A stretch of 64,000 nucleotides of DNA from CAVQBP01 sp963710745. Lineage in GTDB: Bacteria; Bacteroidota; Ignavibacteria; Ignavibacteriales; Ignavibacteriaceae. The notes below the pieces were generated by a model. It saw nothing but the letters and a program-made list of their open reading frames with translations. It was not told the origin of the DNA and ran no database searches. Positions within the stretch are counted from its first letter, which is position 1; each line of letters starts with the position of its first letter. The position numbers and the translations under genes were made by a program. Location: contig CAVQBP010000015.1 in NCBI GenBank assembly GCA_963710745.1, positions 1 through 64,000 of the forward strand. The letters run 5' to 3'. Below, in pieces: positions 18,791-28,325 of the stretch.

Positions 18791-19459
18791 TTATTCTATA
18801 TCCGTGAAAGGAATATTTTCAATACGGTACGATTTCCAATCTTTGTAATCAAAATGCCACCATTCAACATCCAATACTTTAAAGCCATTATCTTCCATTT
18901 TACTTCTAAGCAGGTCTCTCAGACTCCGCTGCTTATCAGTACCGCCTTTATAATCAGCATATGCCCGCTCGCTCATTTCATCATAGTTGCTCGGCATTTC
19001 TACCTCTTTCCCGGAAGCAATTTCATATAAGCTTAAATCAACAGCACATCCCCTGTTATGTCTTGAACCATTTTTCGGGTTAGCCACGAATTCTTTTTTA
19101 TCCTCAGGCGTCATATCCCAGAATGTTTTAGTTACACTCCATGGGCGGTAGCCGTCAAAAATTACAAGAGCAAATCCATATGGCTTCAGTTCCCTGTTAA
19201 CTTTTACCAGTGCTTCTGCTGCAGGCCGCTGTAAAAAAGCTCTGGCTTCTTTGTAGACGGGTCTTCCCAGAAAATTATTACTGGTTGCATATCTTATATC
19301 CAGGTGAAAAGTTGAATCCAGCTTAATCGGTTCGACTAAATCAGATTTTTTAAAGTTGCCTTTTTCATGCGGCGGTTCTTCTTTACAGCTGCTTAAGAAT
19401 AAGAATAATAGAGCCGCAAAGACGCATAAATTAATTTTCCTAACTAAATAAATTTTCAT
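18791..19459 (-). CDS. D-alanyl-D-alanine dipeptidase (VanX/DdpX type), lipoprotein
   Basis: A 222-residue M15D metallopeptidase. Zinc ligands: H134 and D141 in SRHNRGCAVDLSL, and H202 in EWWHFDY, with general base E199; R105 in FDGYRPWSV corresponds to the conserved arginine. The leader has a lipobox LFLSSC with C25, so it is probably membrane-anchored in the periplasm. It splits D-Ala-D-Ala (or a related D-dipeptide). First gene of the operon dipeptidase-symporter-namZ. No vanH, vanA or vanRS genes are present, so a nutritional or recycling role is far more likely than glycopeptide resistance. Confidence 0.92.
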   Translation of the reverse strand: MKIYLVRKINLCVFAALLFLFLSSCKEEPPHEKGNFKKSDLVEPIKLDSTFHLDIRYATSNNFLGRPVYKEARAFLQRPAAEALVKVNRELKPYGFALVIFDGYRPWSVTKTFWDMTPEDKKEFVANPKNGSRHNRGCAVDLSLYEIASGKEVEMPSNYDEMSERAYADYKGGTDKQRSLRDLLRSKMEDNGFKVLDVEWWHFDYKDWKSYRIENIPFTDIE

Positions 19460-20113
19460 TACCTGAACTCATTCTATTTTGAATTATTGAAAAAATATAA
19501 AATAAATCCGGAAACAACTTTTTATAAATCCGGATATCATTATAAAAAATATTTATGGAAGTATCCAACTAAAATCATTAAAGGCTAAATTGCCAAAAGC
19601 GGGTATATTTCAGGCAATAGATGCTATTAATTGTATCCCCGGTAATATTTTTCCAAATTTGGTCAAGATTTAAGAACTAGGAATAACGATTTCTTGATTT
19701 TAGATGTTTTTCACTACGAAATCAGAAATCACAGATCGATTATCGATATTCTAAAATCAAAAACCTTTGGTTGCCGGCTATGCTGCGCTATGGTTGATTG
19801 GGCATATTGTTTAGGTATAGTTTATTTTAATGAGAATTATAGCAGGCTTCAGTCTGAATTAAGAATTTCCCCGGAAAATCATTTAACCGCAGGCAAAATT
19901 TTTATTATATTAGTTATAATTAATAAAATAATTAAATATTTAAACTTATTCTGGATTTTTATCTAAAAATATAAGTTATACGGTTTGTGTTTTATTAAAA
20001 AATTTCTTATAGTTTTTTAAAGGCTTTATTTAAATGTTGCGTTATCTAAAAATAAAGTTTAATTTTTAAAAGGTTTTGTCGAAAATATCACTCAACACAA
20101 ATTAGGAGGTCCT
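19460..20113. other. Gene-free 650-bp region, possibly with decayed coding traces
   Basis: Between the divergent dipeptidase operon and module A. A small open frame at 19694-19966 has no recognisable domain, cysteine-rich low-complexity composition and no ribosome-binding site, so I do not call it. An inverted repeat, TTGATTTTAGA near 19694 and TCTAAAATCAA near 19750, could form a hairpin. Two short stretches read like protein (leftward IPAFGNLAFNDFSWILP ending at about 19555; rightward KPLVAGYAALWLIGHIV at about 19761-19813) but are flanked by stops. A strong AGGAGGT ribosome-binding site at 20104-20110 serves the next gene. Confidence 0.4.
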
Positions 20114-21751
20114 ATGCATAAACTCTTTACAATAATTATATCCATTTTAGCAGTAGCAGGTCTGAATGCCCAGGACATATTCCAGCGATCTTCCACAATT
20201 CATACCTTGAAATATGAACCCGGCGGCGGAGGTTTCGGAAACATTGTTGCAGGGGTCGATTTTGATGGTGACGGGCTGCCTGAAATTTATGCATGCAATA
20301 CAAACATGATCGATAGAGACGGTGAATTAATTCCCAGACTTTATAAGTTCGAATGGAATGAAACCACCTCTTCGTGGGATTCTGTCTGGAGTGCTACTGC
20401 TCCTTTGGACAAACAGAACACCTGGCCCGCTCTTGCATGGGGCGATCTGGATAAGGACGGAAGACCGGAAATATACTGGGCCCCGGTTAACTATAGCCCC
20501 TATCCCGATGTTGCTAGAGTGCTTGTATATGAATACGCCGGGGACGGCAGTGATAATATGGGAGTTGATGACGGCTTCGGAGGATTCCTTCCAAATGCAA
20601 GTACAGATATTGTTAAGGGAGACGGTCTAAACCTTAGACCAATAAAATTTGTTGTCGATGATATTGATAGTGATGGTACTGATGAATTAATTTTCTGTGA
20701 TAGAGGAGGAGATTATCATTTTGGTGTCCTTTCAGTGGATAATATCCCTGACCTTGGAGATGGCAGCGAAACATGGACTCTTGAAGCTAACGGTAAAGGG
20801 GATACAACAATAACTACAGGAAGTAAATATGATTTTAGTATTATCGGGAATACAATTTATCTTTTTAACGATGACGGAAAGATTTCTCCGGTTAAATATG
20901 ATAATGGAAGCTATACGGTAATGCCGGCATTAGATGGAGTTGGGGAGAATTATGGTTCTTTTAAAGGGTCCGTAACAGCTGACCTCGATAATGACGGAAC
21001 AGATGAAATTATTTTGGGAGGCTGGGATAATCCTACAAAAGTATTTGTATTAAAACAAGTGGCTGATACCCTGCAGACATTTGCTATCTCAGATACATCA
21101 ATTAATGTAGAAACACTTAATGGTGCTGCTGCCGGAGATCTTGATGCTGACGGTCATCCGGATTTTGTTTTTGGTACAAGAGGCAGCCCGGCAAGCGTTC
21201 CTAATAATGCTATCTTAAGAGTTGAATTCCAGGGGGGCGACATTACTGATCCTGCCAATTATGTTACATCAATAATTGACTCAATGTTAGTACCTGAAGA
21301 AGACAATGCCGGCGGTCAGCTGGATGTGGTTGCAATTGGAAACCTAGATGGTGATCCTGCAGATGAAGTTGTTTATACCCAGGGTTATACCAGAGGTGTT
21401 TCAAATGATACTACCGCTGATGCAGCAATTGTCGATTTACAGCATACTGCTGTCAGCGTAAGAATGGTAGATAATAAACTGCCTTCAAAATTTTATCTGA
21501 ATCAGAATTATCCTAATCCTTTCAACCCTTCAACTACAATTGAATTCGGTTTAACTAGGGAGATGGGTGTTGAATTGAAGATATATAACATTTTAGGCCA
21601 GGAAGTCATGACTTTGATAGACGGACAATTAATGAAAGCGGGAGTATATAAAGTAAATTTCAAAGCATCTGATCTTGCCAGCGGCACCTATGTTTACAGA
21701 TTAAAAGCAGGTTCTCAGGTTATGTCCAAGAAAATGCTTCTTTTGAAATAA
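20114..21751 (+). CDS. VCBS/FG-GAP-repeat T9SS-secreted protein (module A, gene 1)
   Basis: A 545-residue exported protein (signal peptide 1-19, GLNAQ). The body is a beta-propeller-like series of FG-GAP/VCBS repeats, each with a calcium-loop DxDxDG: GVDFDGDGLPEIY, GDLDKDGRPEIY, DDIDSDGTDELIF, ADLDNDGTDEIIL, GDLDADGHPDFVF, GNLDGDPADEVVY. The C-terminal 85 residues form a T9SS sorting domain (NYPNPFNPSTT ... SKKMLLLK), predicting transport through the PorV/T9SS route and anchoring at the cell surface. It opens a five-gene cluster whose first four members are duplicated at 38332-47886. Role unknown: a binding or adhesin-like surface protein is the natural guess. Strong AGGAGGT ribosome-binding site. 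Confidence 0.88.
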   Translation: MHKLFTIIISILAVAGLNAQDIFQRSSTIHTLKYEPGGGGFGNIVAGVDFDGDGLPEIYACNTNMIDRDGELIPRLYKFEWNETTSSWDSVWSATAPLDKQNTWPALAWGDLDKDGRPEIYWAPVNYSPYPDVARVLVYEYAGDGSDNMGVDDGFGGFLPNASTDIVKGDGLNLRPIKFVVDDIDSDGTDELIFCDRGGDYHFGVLSVDNIPDLGDGSETWTLEANGKGDTTITTGSKYDFSIIGNTIYLFNDDGKISPVKYDNGSYTVMPALDGVGENYGSFKGSVTADLDNDGTDEIILGGWDNPTKVFVLKQVADTLQTFAISDTSINVETLNGAAAGDLDADGHPDFVFGTRGSPASVPNNAILRVEFQGGDITDPANYVTSIIDSMLVPEEDNAGGQLDVVAIGNLDGDPADEVVYTQGYTRGVSNDTTADAAIVDLQHTAVSVRMVDNKLPSKFYLNQNYPNPFNPSTTIEFGLTREMGVELKIYNILGQEVMTLIDGQLMKAGVYKVNFKASDLASGTYVYRLKAGSQVMSKKMLLLK

Positions 21752-21759
21752 CTTTTAAT

Positions 21760-21797
21760 AATGGAACCTGTCTTTCTTAGAATTGACAGGTTCCATT
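21760..21797 (+). terminator. Intercistronic hairpin (13-pair stem)
   Basis: Perfect stem AATGGAACCTGTC (21760-21772) with GACAGGTTCCATT (21785-21797), 8 bp after the VCBS gene stop. No T-run follows, so it may act as an mRNA stabiliser or attenuator rather than a full terminator. A hairpin sits at the same place in module B (40255-40285). Confidence 0.7.
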
Positions 21798-21927
21798 ACT
21801 TAAATTCGAAACGGGAGAAAAATTTATAGATTAATTTATACAGCAATTCAATTTATGAATATACTAACCTTATTAACTCTGAACCATTATATAAATTCTT
21901 TAATACTATTGATGTATTGAGGTTGCA

Positions 21928-24693
21928 ATGAACAGAAAAACAAATTTACTTTTTCAATTTCTGTTAATATTACTTTTGTCAAATAATATTTTTGCAGGCA
22001 GAACCGGTAAGATAACCGGAAAAGTTACTGATGCACAAACATCTGAACCATTGCTTGGAATTAATGTAATTATTGAAGGCACAACCCAGGGAGCGGCAAC
22101 AGGAGCCGACGGTACTTACATAATAATTAATGTGGATCCCGGAACATACAACCTTGTTTTTTCAGGTGTCGGATTCCAGAAAAAAATTATTGCCAATGTT
22201 AGTGTATCCAGTGATTTTACAACAAATATAAATGTCCAGCTTTCTTCAGAAGCAATTGATCTCGAAGCAGTTGTCGTACAGGCCGAAAAACCTCTCGTCA
22301 GGAAAGACCTGACTTCTTCCCATACCGTTATAGATAATACACAAATTGATGTTCTTCCGGTTGAAACCATTAATCAAATACTAACTCTCCAGGCCGGCGT
22401 TACTGAAGGAGCCGGCGGTGAACTGCATATAAGAGGCGGAAGAGCAACAGAAATTTCCTATAATGTTAACGGAATATCTGTAAACAATCTTTTTGCAAGG
22501 ACAAGTTTTAGTACCGGTTCAGAAGGTGATTTTGTCGGGACAACAAGGAATGTCCAAATCTCAACAAATGCTGTTAAGGAATTGTCTGTAGAAAGCGGTA
22601 CTTTTAATGCTGAATACGGAAATGCTCTCAGCGGAGTTGTAAACACTGTTACAAAAGAAGGCGGAAGTAAATATACAGGAAGTCTCTCTTATTATACCGG
22701 CGATTATGTCAGCGGTCATAACGACATATTTTTGAATATCAATAAAATTAATCCGGTTACTGATCAGGTTATGGAGGGAACATTCGGAGGTCCGGTTCCT
22801 TTTACATCTAATAATCTTACATTTTTCCTTTCCGGCAGATATAATAACAACCAGGGTTATCTTTATGGTCAGAGAGAGCATACTATATACGATTCTGTTT
22901 ACAGAAGTATAACAGATCCTACTGATATAAGAATAGCTCAAACAGGAGATAATTCACTTGTTGCAATGAATCCTTCGAAAGATTATAATCTTACAGGAAA
23001 GTTTACTGTAAAACCATTCTCAACACTTAAGCTTAATTACGACGTCATTTATTCTAACTCGGATTATCAAACCTACTACCATGATTATAAATATAATCCT
23101 GATGCAAATTACCACCGTTATGAACGGGGTCTTGTTAATTCACTTGAAGTAAGACATGCATTAAGCGGCAGCACTTTTTATACTCTGTTAGGTTCCTACA
23201 GCATTTATGATTTTAAAAGATATTTATTCCCGCTGCTTGATCAGAGCGGTAATGAGGTAAGCTTCTACCCTGGAATGAGCCTGTCAGGTCTTCATGCGGA
23301 TCCGAGGTATCAGCCATCTTATAAAGCTAATACAGTTACTCCTTATACTTTTGTATCGGGAGGAACCCTTAACTATCAGGTTTACCAGAGATCATATACA
23401 TACGAATTGAAATTTGATATGACCAGCCAGATTAACAATCAGCATGAAGTGAAGTTCGGGGTTCAGACAAAACGTGATAAAATGGATTATGAAGACTTTA
23501 CAATCCAGCGCGATACAACACAGTATCTGGTGCCAACTATATTGGGAACCGAATCAAGTGTGCATGATCTTTATTCAAAAAAACCGGTTCTTTATTCAGC
23601 ATATCTCCAGGATAAAATGGAATTTGTTAGCATGATTATTAATGCAGGTGTCCGGTTTGATTACTTTAATTCACATTCGGATTATGCCCCCGACATTAAT
23701 GAACCCAGAAGTAACTTAACAAATTCCGATTCAAAAATTGAATTTAGCCCCAGGTTCGGAATATCTTTTCCAATAACTGATCAGGGCATCATTCATTTCT
23801 CCTACGGACATTTTTATCAGCTTCCTCCATATACTTATTTATACACAAACTCTGAATATAAGAGCTTCGGCGGTATACCGACCTACGGCAATGCTAATCT
23901 TAATCCTGAAAAAACAGTTACTTATGAAATTGGTCTGCAGCAGCAGCTCTCTGAAACCATTGCTTTTAATGTTACCGGTTTTTACAAAGATGTAAGAGAT
24001 CTTCTGGCATTGCAGAGAATACGTATAAGTACAAGCGTAACATATGATAAGTATGTAAATAAAGATTACGGAAATATTAAAGGGATTACGTTTTCATTAA
24101 CAAAAAGAAAATTGCCTGATGACTTCTTCGGTGCATCATTAGACTATACATTCCAGGTCGCCGAAGGTAATGAGGTAGGCGCAGAATCATTTTTCCTTGA
24201 TCTTTCATCCGGACGCCAGAGTGAAAAGATAGCTGTACCTCTCAATTGGGATCAGACCCATACACTGAATGGGGTTATAACTTTTGGTAATCCCAAAGAT
24301 TGGTATGTTACTGTTGTAGGTACAATTAATACAGGTCTGCCGTATACTCCGCAGCTTATAGAAAGTCAGATTTTGCTTGATCCTAACAGCGGCCGAAAAC
24401 CTATGCAGACAAACGTAGATCTTCTGATTGAAAAATCATTTGAGATACAGAGTACAGTTGTTACATTATTTGCAAAAGTGTTTAATCTTTTTGATGAATT
24501 AAACGAGCGCTCGGTTTATGATAATACCGGTAGAGCTACTTATAACCTTGAGGAGTCAAAGGGGGGTCCGCAGGAAACAAACAGGCTGGCCGAAACAATA
24601 CCCGGGGTACATTCTGCTTCAGAATATTTTGTTCGTCCGCAATATTATTCTGCTCCCCGGGAAGTAAGACTGGGAATTTCGTTAGAGTTTTAA
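21928..24693 (+). CDS. SusC-like TonB-dependent receptor (module A, gene 2)
   Basis: A 921-residue outer-membrane receptor: signal peptide (1-23), carboxypeptidase-regulatory-like beta-sandwich (about 28-112: GKITGKVTDAQTSEPLLGIN), plug domain (about 120-240: ETINQILTLQAGV, LHIRGGRATEISYNVNG, GNALSGVVNTVTKEGG), then a beta-barrel ending in REVRLGISLEF with the terminal aromatic needed for barrel insertion. It imports a ligand using TonB energy. There is no SusD partner; instead the next gene encodes a very large secreted protein. The TonB box is not obvious. Paralogue at 40321-43209. Confidence 0.9.
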   Translation: MNRKTNLLFQFLLILLLSNNIFAGRTGKITGKVTDAQTSEPLLGINVIIEGTTQGAATGADGTYIIINVDPGTYNLVFSGVGFQKKIIANVSVSSDFTTNINVQLSSEAIDLEAVVVQAEKPLVRKDLTSSHTVIDNTQIDVLPVETINQILTLQAGVTEGAGGELHIRGGRATEISYNVNGISVNNLFARTSFSTGSEGDFVGTTRNVQISTNAVKELSVESGTFNAEYGNALSGVVNTVTKEGGSKYTGSLSYYTGDYVSGHNDIFLNINKINPVTDQVMEGTFGGPVPFTSNNLTFFLSGRYNNNQGYLYGQREHTIYDSVYRSITDPTDIRIAQTGDNSLVAMNPSKDYNLTGKFTVKPFSTLKLNYDVIYSNSDYQTYYHDYKYNPDANYHRYERGLVNSLEVRHALSGSTFYTLLGSYSIYDFKRYLFPLLDQSGNEVSFYPGMSLSGLHADPRYQPSYKANTVTPYTFVSGGTLNYQVYQRSYTYELKFDMTSQINNQHEVKFGVQTKRDKMDYEDFTIQRDTTQYLVPTILGTESSVHDLYSKKPVLYSAYLQDKMEFVSMIINAGVRFDYFNSHSDYAPDINEPRSNLTNSDSKIEFSPRFGISFPITDQGIIHFSYGHFYQLPPYTYLYTNSEYKSFGGIPTYGNANLNPEKTVTYEIGLQQQLSETIAFNVTGFYKDVRDLLALQRIRISTSVTYDKYVNKDYGNIKGITFSLTKRKLPDDFFGASLDYTFQVAEGNEVGAESFFLDLSSGRQSEKIAVPLNWDQTHTLNGVITFGNPKDWYVTVVGTINTGLPYTPQLIESQILLDPNSGRKPMQTNVDLLIEKSFEIQSTVVTLFAKVFNLFDELNERSVYDNTGRATYNLEESKGGPQETNRLAETIPGVHSASEYFVRPQYYSAPREVRLGISLEF

Positions 24694-24768
24694 TACTCTT
24701 TATTATTTTGATATGGAAGAGAATATAAATCCAAATAGTATTGATCGATTTTTATTGGAGCTAATATA

Positions 24769-27700
24769 ATGCTGAAACAAAATTTTTCTAAAGAGACAGG
24801 AAATAAATTACTATTAATAATAGTCCTTATACTTTTTTTTACAGGGAGTTCTTTCCCCCAAAAATCTGTTCAGCAGAGAAGAGAAACGGAACATCAGGCT
24901 GTAATGAATTATTTTAACACTGTTTATCCAACCTACCCGCTCAGTACTAATACATCCGCACGTATGAATAAATTTTCAGCCTTTAATAATAAACTGGCAA
25001 AGGTTTCAGTAGAAGAAAGGCCGGATTGGAAAAGCTATATAATGAACGGAAACAATATATCTGTGGAATTATGGAATTACGGCGGTATCGGTCCTGGTTT
25101 GCCCGGTGATGCCTTACGGGATATTCTGGCGCTTGTATGGCATGATGCTCCTTATATATTTCAGTTTAGCCCCATAGTAGGAGCTGAAGTACCGAATGCA
25201 CTTGATCCGTCAAAGAAATTTCATATTATTTCTGACGGATTATACGATTTTAGCTATGCCGGTTTAAGAGATGAAAATACGGCAATTGATCATCAATACT
25301 GGTGGCAGCCTTTACCCGGTTTTGCAGATCCTAATCAGGACCAGATGGCTTCAAATCCGGCATTTGACTCAAACCGAGATGGAAAACCTGACAGCTGGCC
25401 TGACAGCTGGTACAATTCAACACTGGGAGAATATGTCTGGCCCGGTTATTTAAAACAGGGAGAGAATAATGCTGACCTTGAAGTATTCTGGGGAATGGAC
25501 GATAGAGAAAATAATGAGTTTGGAAGTACCAACCAGACTTCTCAATACTATCCCTTTATAAAAGATTCAGTCCGCTCAGGGATTGGTGTTCAGGTTTTGG
25601 GAAGAGCATACCAGTGGTCCAATTCATTAGCTGCCAATTCTATCTTTTTTCAATGGACTATTACAAACGTAAGTGATAAAGATATTGACTCAGTCTTTTT
25701 CGGTATTTACGGCGATCCTGATGTCGGCGGTAACAGCAGCAGCTGCAACCAGAACGATCACGGATTTTTTATCCCCCCTTATAATTTCGATGGAGAACAT
25801 CCTGTAGATAACATACCGGTATATGCAAGAAGTATGGTTTATTTCTGGAACGATGATATGAATTGCGGAGGGCAGGACCTTGGCTACTTAGGGTGTAAAT
25901 TCCTGGAAAGCCCGGGCAATCCTAATGACGGAATTGATAACGACGGTGACGGAATGATAGATGAGAGTCAATTTGACGGAATTGATAATGATCATGACTG
26001 GAATCCTGAAACAGATGATGTTGGTATAGACGGTATAGCTAATACGGGCGATCAGGGTGAAGGTGACGGAGTACCGACAGCAGGGAAATTGTTAGCTGAT
26101 GGCTCCCTGGATCCTTTGGCTCCCGGTGAACCTAATTTTGAATATACTGATCTTGATGAAGCTGATCAAATCGGTCTTACAAGTTTTAATAGTTCTACCT
26201 GGAATACTGATTTGAAAATTGCAAATGATGAAGATATATGGAACAGGTGCAAACCTCAGAATTTCGGCGACATTCAGCAGAATGCAGATATTGTTTTCGT
26301 CTTCGGCTCTGGTTATGTTTCATTAAAAAAAGGTGAAACAAAAAGAATTTCAATGGCCTTCCTTTTCGGCGAAAACCTTAATGATCTTCTTGTAACAGCC
26401 GAAACAGTTCAGGATATATACAACAAAAATTATAATTTCTTTAAACCTCCTACACTGCCTAAAGTAACAGCCGTCCCCGGTGATAAAAAAGTCACCTTAT
26501 ACTGGGATAATTCTTCTGAAGAAAGTGTAGATCCCATTACCGGGAAAGATTTTGAAGGTTATGTTATTTACCGCAGTACAAGACCCGATTTTACCGATAT
26601 TCAAAACGTAACCGACGGCAGGGCGGCAAGCTTTCTTTATGAACCTCTGAAAGATGCTGCGGGTATTGAAGCAAAATGGGATTTGAATAATGAATGGAAA
26701 GGTTATCACCCGGTTCCTTACCAGGGAAGAGGTCTGCATTATTACCTTGGCGACAACACAGGACTGGTACATTCGTATGTCGATTCAAATAATGTAATAA
26801 ATGGACAAACCTATTATTATGCAGTTGTTGCTTATGACCATGGAGATTCGGTAGGCATTCCTCCTTCGGAAACCACAAAAAAAATAACTGTGGACCCGAT
26901 AACATCGCAGATGACTTTTGATGATAACACAGCTATGGTAATTCCAGGACCCAGGGCGGCAGGGTACAATATGCCTGCAATATCCGGCGATGATATTCTC
27001 CATACTTCAGGAATTGCTAATGGCAAGGTTAACTTTCGTGTCCTAAATGATTTGAAAATGAAAGATGATAAATTTACACTTACTTTTAACGATAAGCTTA
27101 ATTTAGGCGATACGGTTTTGAGTGTTAAAAATTATTCGGTTAGAGGTGAAAATTCTGTTTCGGAATCTTTCTTCCTGTTTGATACAAAATATACAAAGCT
27201 CTCACATCAGAATATAATTGACGATCAAACTCTTGTAGTTAAAGATCAGGACGGAACTATTTATAAAAAAGGTATTGATTACGATCTTGATCTTTTACAA
27301 GGAAAAATTAAAAGGACCGATAATAGTTCAATGCCTGATAAAGGTGAATTTACAATAACGTTTCATAATTATGCCGTTTATCAGAGCCAGGCTCTGCATA
27401 GTGAAGATTCTAATCCTGTCTTTGACGGGATAAATTTATCGGTTTCTGATAATGATGTGCTCGAATTTGATCCCGATAAATCAGGATGGATTGGCGGTGA
27501 TCTTCAGATACCTTTCACGGCTCAGCTGTCAACAATCGGCCAGGCTTCAAGAAAAAAATTATACCCGGCAGATTACGAGATTACTTTTTCTGACCAGAAT
27601 GAGTACACTGCTATCAAAAATGTTCCGGGTAAAGGTTTTATAGATGTGCCTGTAAATTTTAAAGTTGAAGATATTACTTCCGGAGTGCCCCAGAATATAA

Positions 27701-28284
27701 AGGTCTTCCTGAATGAGAAAGAAAAAAACGATTCTGCATACACAAGAGGTGATGGTATTGTCCTTTTTCAGCCCGGAGCAGCCGGTGTTAATACAGATAC
27801 TCTTACCTGGGAAATCACTTTGAATGCAGTATCTGATGGAGATTCTGTATATCCTGGAAAAGGTGATGTTTTAAAAATTGTTACCAGAAGACCATTTAAT
27901 ACAAATGATGTTTATACATTGGAAACTCAAGCCGGCAAAATAAATGAGCAGGCAGGTGCTTCACTTCTTGATAATATTTATGTTGTCCCGAATCCGTATG
28001 TCGGAACAAGTGTGCTTGAGCCGGCAAATAAATTACCGCTGCAGAACCGCGGCGAAAGAAGAATCTATTTTGAAAATCTTCCGCGTAAATGTACAATCAG
28101 GATTTTTACATTGAGCGGCGAACTTGTTACAACCCTACAGCATGATGAAGGAGTTGACAACGGCAGAGAATACTGGAACCTCCTTAACCGGGACGGATTC
28201 GGCGTAGCTTATGGTATTTATTTAGCTCATATAGATGCACCTGACTTAGGTGAAAAGTTGATCAAATTTGCATTAATTAAATGA
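24769..28284 (+). CDS. Large secreted receptor-partner protein with Ca-binding loops, Fn3 and FlgD-like tail (module A, gene 3)
   Basis: A 1171-residue exported protein (signal peptide about 1-31). An N-terminal region of unknown fold holds the block DPNQDQMASNPAFDSNRDG followed by a KPDSWPDSWY motif (about 184-215). Acidic calcium-type loops follow (DGIDNDGDGMIDE, DGIDNDHDWNPETDDVGIDG, about 385-420). A fibronectin-III-like domain lies at about 560-705 (VTLYWDNSSEESVDP ... TYYYAVVAYDHGD). The last 110 residues begin NIYVVPNPYVG and end LIKFALIK: a FlgD/T9SS-like sorting tail lacking the NPFNP motif. Always paired here with a TonB receptor and PorV gene, so I infer a surface ligand-capture partner replacing SusD. 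The paralogue at 43233 shares the whole layout. Confidence 0.75.
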   Translation: MLKQNFSKETGNKLLLIIVLILFFTGSSFPQKSVQQRRETEHQAVMNYFNTVYPTYPLSTNTSARMNKFSAFNNKLAKVSVEERPDWKSYIMNGNNISVELWNYGGIGPGLPGDALRDILALVWHDAPYIFQFSPIVGAEVPNALDPSKKFHIISDGLYDFSYAGLRDENTAIDHQYWWQPLPGFADPNQDQMASNPAFDSNRDGKPDSWPDSWYNSTLGEYVWPGYLKQGENNADLEVFWGMDDRENNEFGSTNQTSQYYPFIKDSVRSGIGVQVLGRAYQWSNSLAANSIFFQWTITNVSDKDIDSVFFGIYGDPDVGGNSSSCNQNDHGFFIPPYNFDGEHPVDNIPVYARSMVYFWNDDMNCGGQDLGYLGCKFLESPGNPNDGIDNDGDGMIDESQFDGIDNDHDWNPETDDVGIDGIANTGDQGEGDGVPTAGKLLADGSLDPLAPGEPNFEYTDLDEADQIGLTSFNSSTWNTDLKIANDEDIWNRCKPQNFGDIQQNADIVFVFGSGYVSLKKGETKRISMAFLFGENLNDLLVTAETVQDIYNKNYNFFKPPTLPKVTAVPGDKKVTLYWDNSSEESVDPITGKDFEGYVIYRSTRPDFTDIQNVTDGRAASFLYEPLKDAAGIEAKWDLNNEWKGYHPVPYQGRGLHYYLGDNTGLVHSYVDSNNVINGQTYYYAVVAYDHGDSVGIPPSETTKKITVDPITSQMTFDDNTAMVIPGPRAAGYNMPAISGDDILHTSGIANGKVNFRVLNDLKMKDDKFTLTFNDKLNLGDTVLSVKNYSVRGENSVSESFFLFDTKYTKLSHQNIIDDQTLVVKDQDGTIYKKGIDYDLDLLQGKIKRTDNSSMPDKGEFTITFHNYAVYQSQALHSEDSNPVFDGINLSVSDNDVLEFDPDKSGWIGGDLQIPFTAQLSTIGQASRKKLYPADYEITFSDQNEYTAIKNVPGKGFIDVPVNFKVEDITSGVPQNIKVFLNEKEKNDSAYTRGDGIVLFQPGAAGVNTDTLTWEITLNAVSDGDSVYPGKGDVLKIVTRRPFNTNDVYTLETQAGKINEQAGASLLDNIYVVPNPYVGTSVLEPANKLPLQNRGERRIYFENLPRKCTIRIFTLSGELVTTLQHDEGVDNGREYWNLLNRDGFGVAYGIYLAHIDAPDLGEKLIKFALIK

Positions 28285-28291
28285 GGTTAAT

Positions 28292-28319
28292 CGCTATTAA
28301 CCAGTAAAGAATAGCGGAG
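28292..28319 (+). promoter_or_regulatory. Small hairpin overlapping the ribosome-binding site of the PorV gene
   Basis: CGCTATT (28292-28298) pairs with AATAGCG (28310-28316), partly covering GCGGAGA, the likely ribosome-binding site of the gene starting at 28326. Might modulate translation; could be chance. Confidence 0.35.
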
Positions 28320-28325
28320 AAATTT

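Noticed and set aside
18791..19459. VanX homologue as vancomycin resistance
   Set aside because: No vanH, vanA or regulatory genes; it sits in an operon with a symporter and NamZ, which fits catabolism.
19694..19966. 90-codon open frame on the + strand
   Set aside because: No ribosome-binding site, no recognisable domain, odd composition; more like chance in AT-rich DNA.
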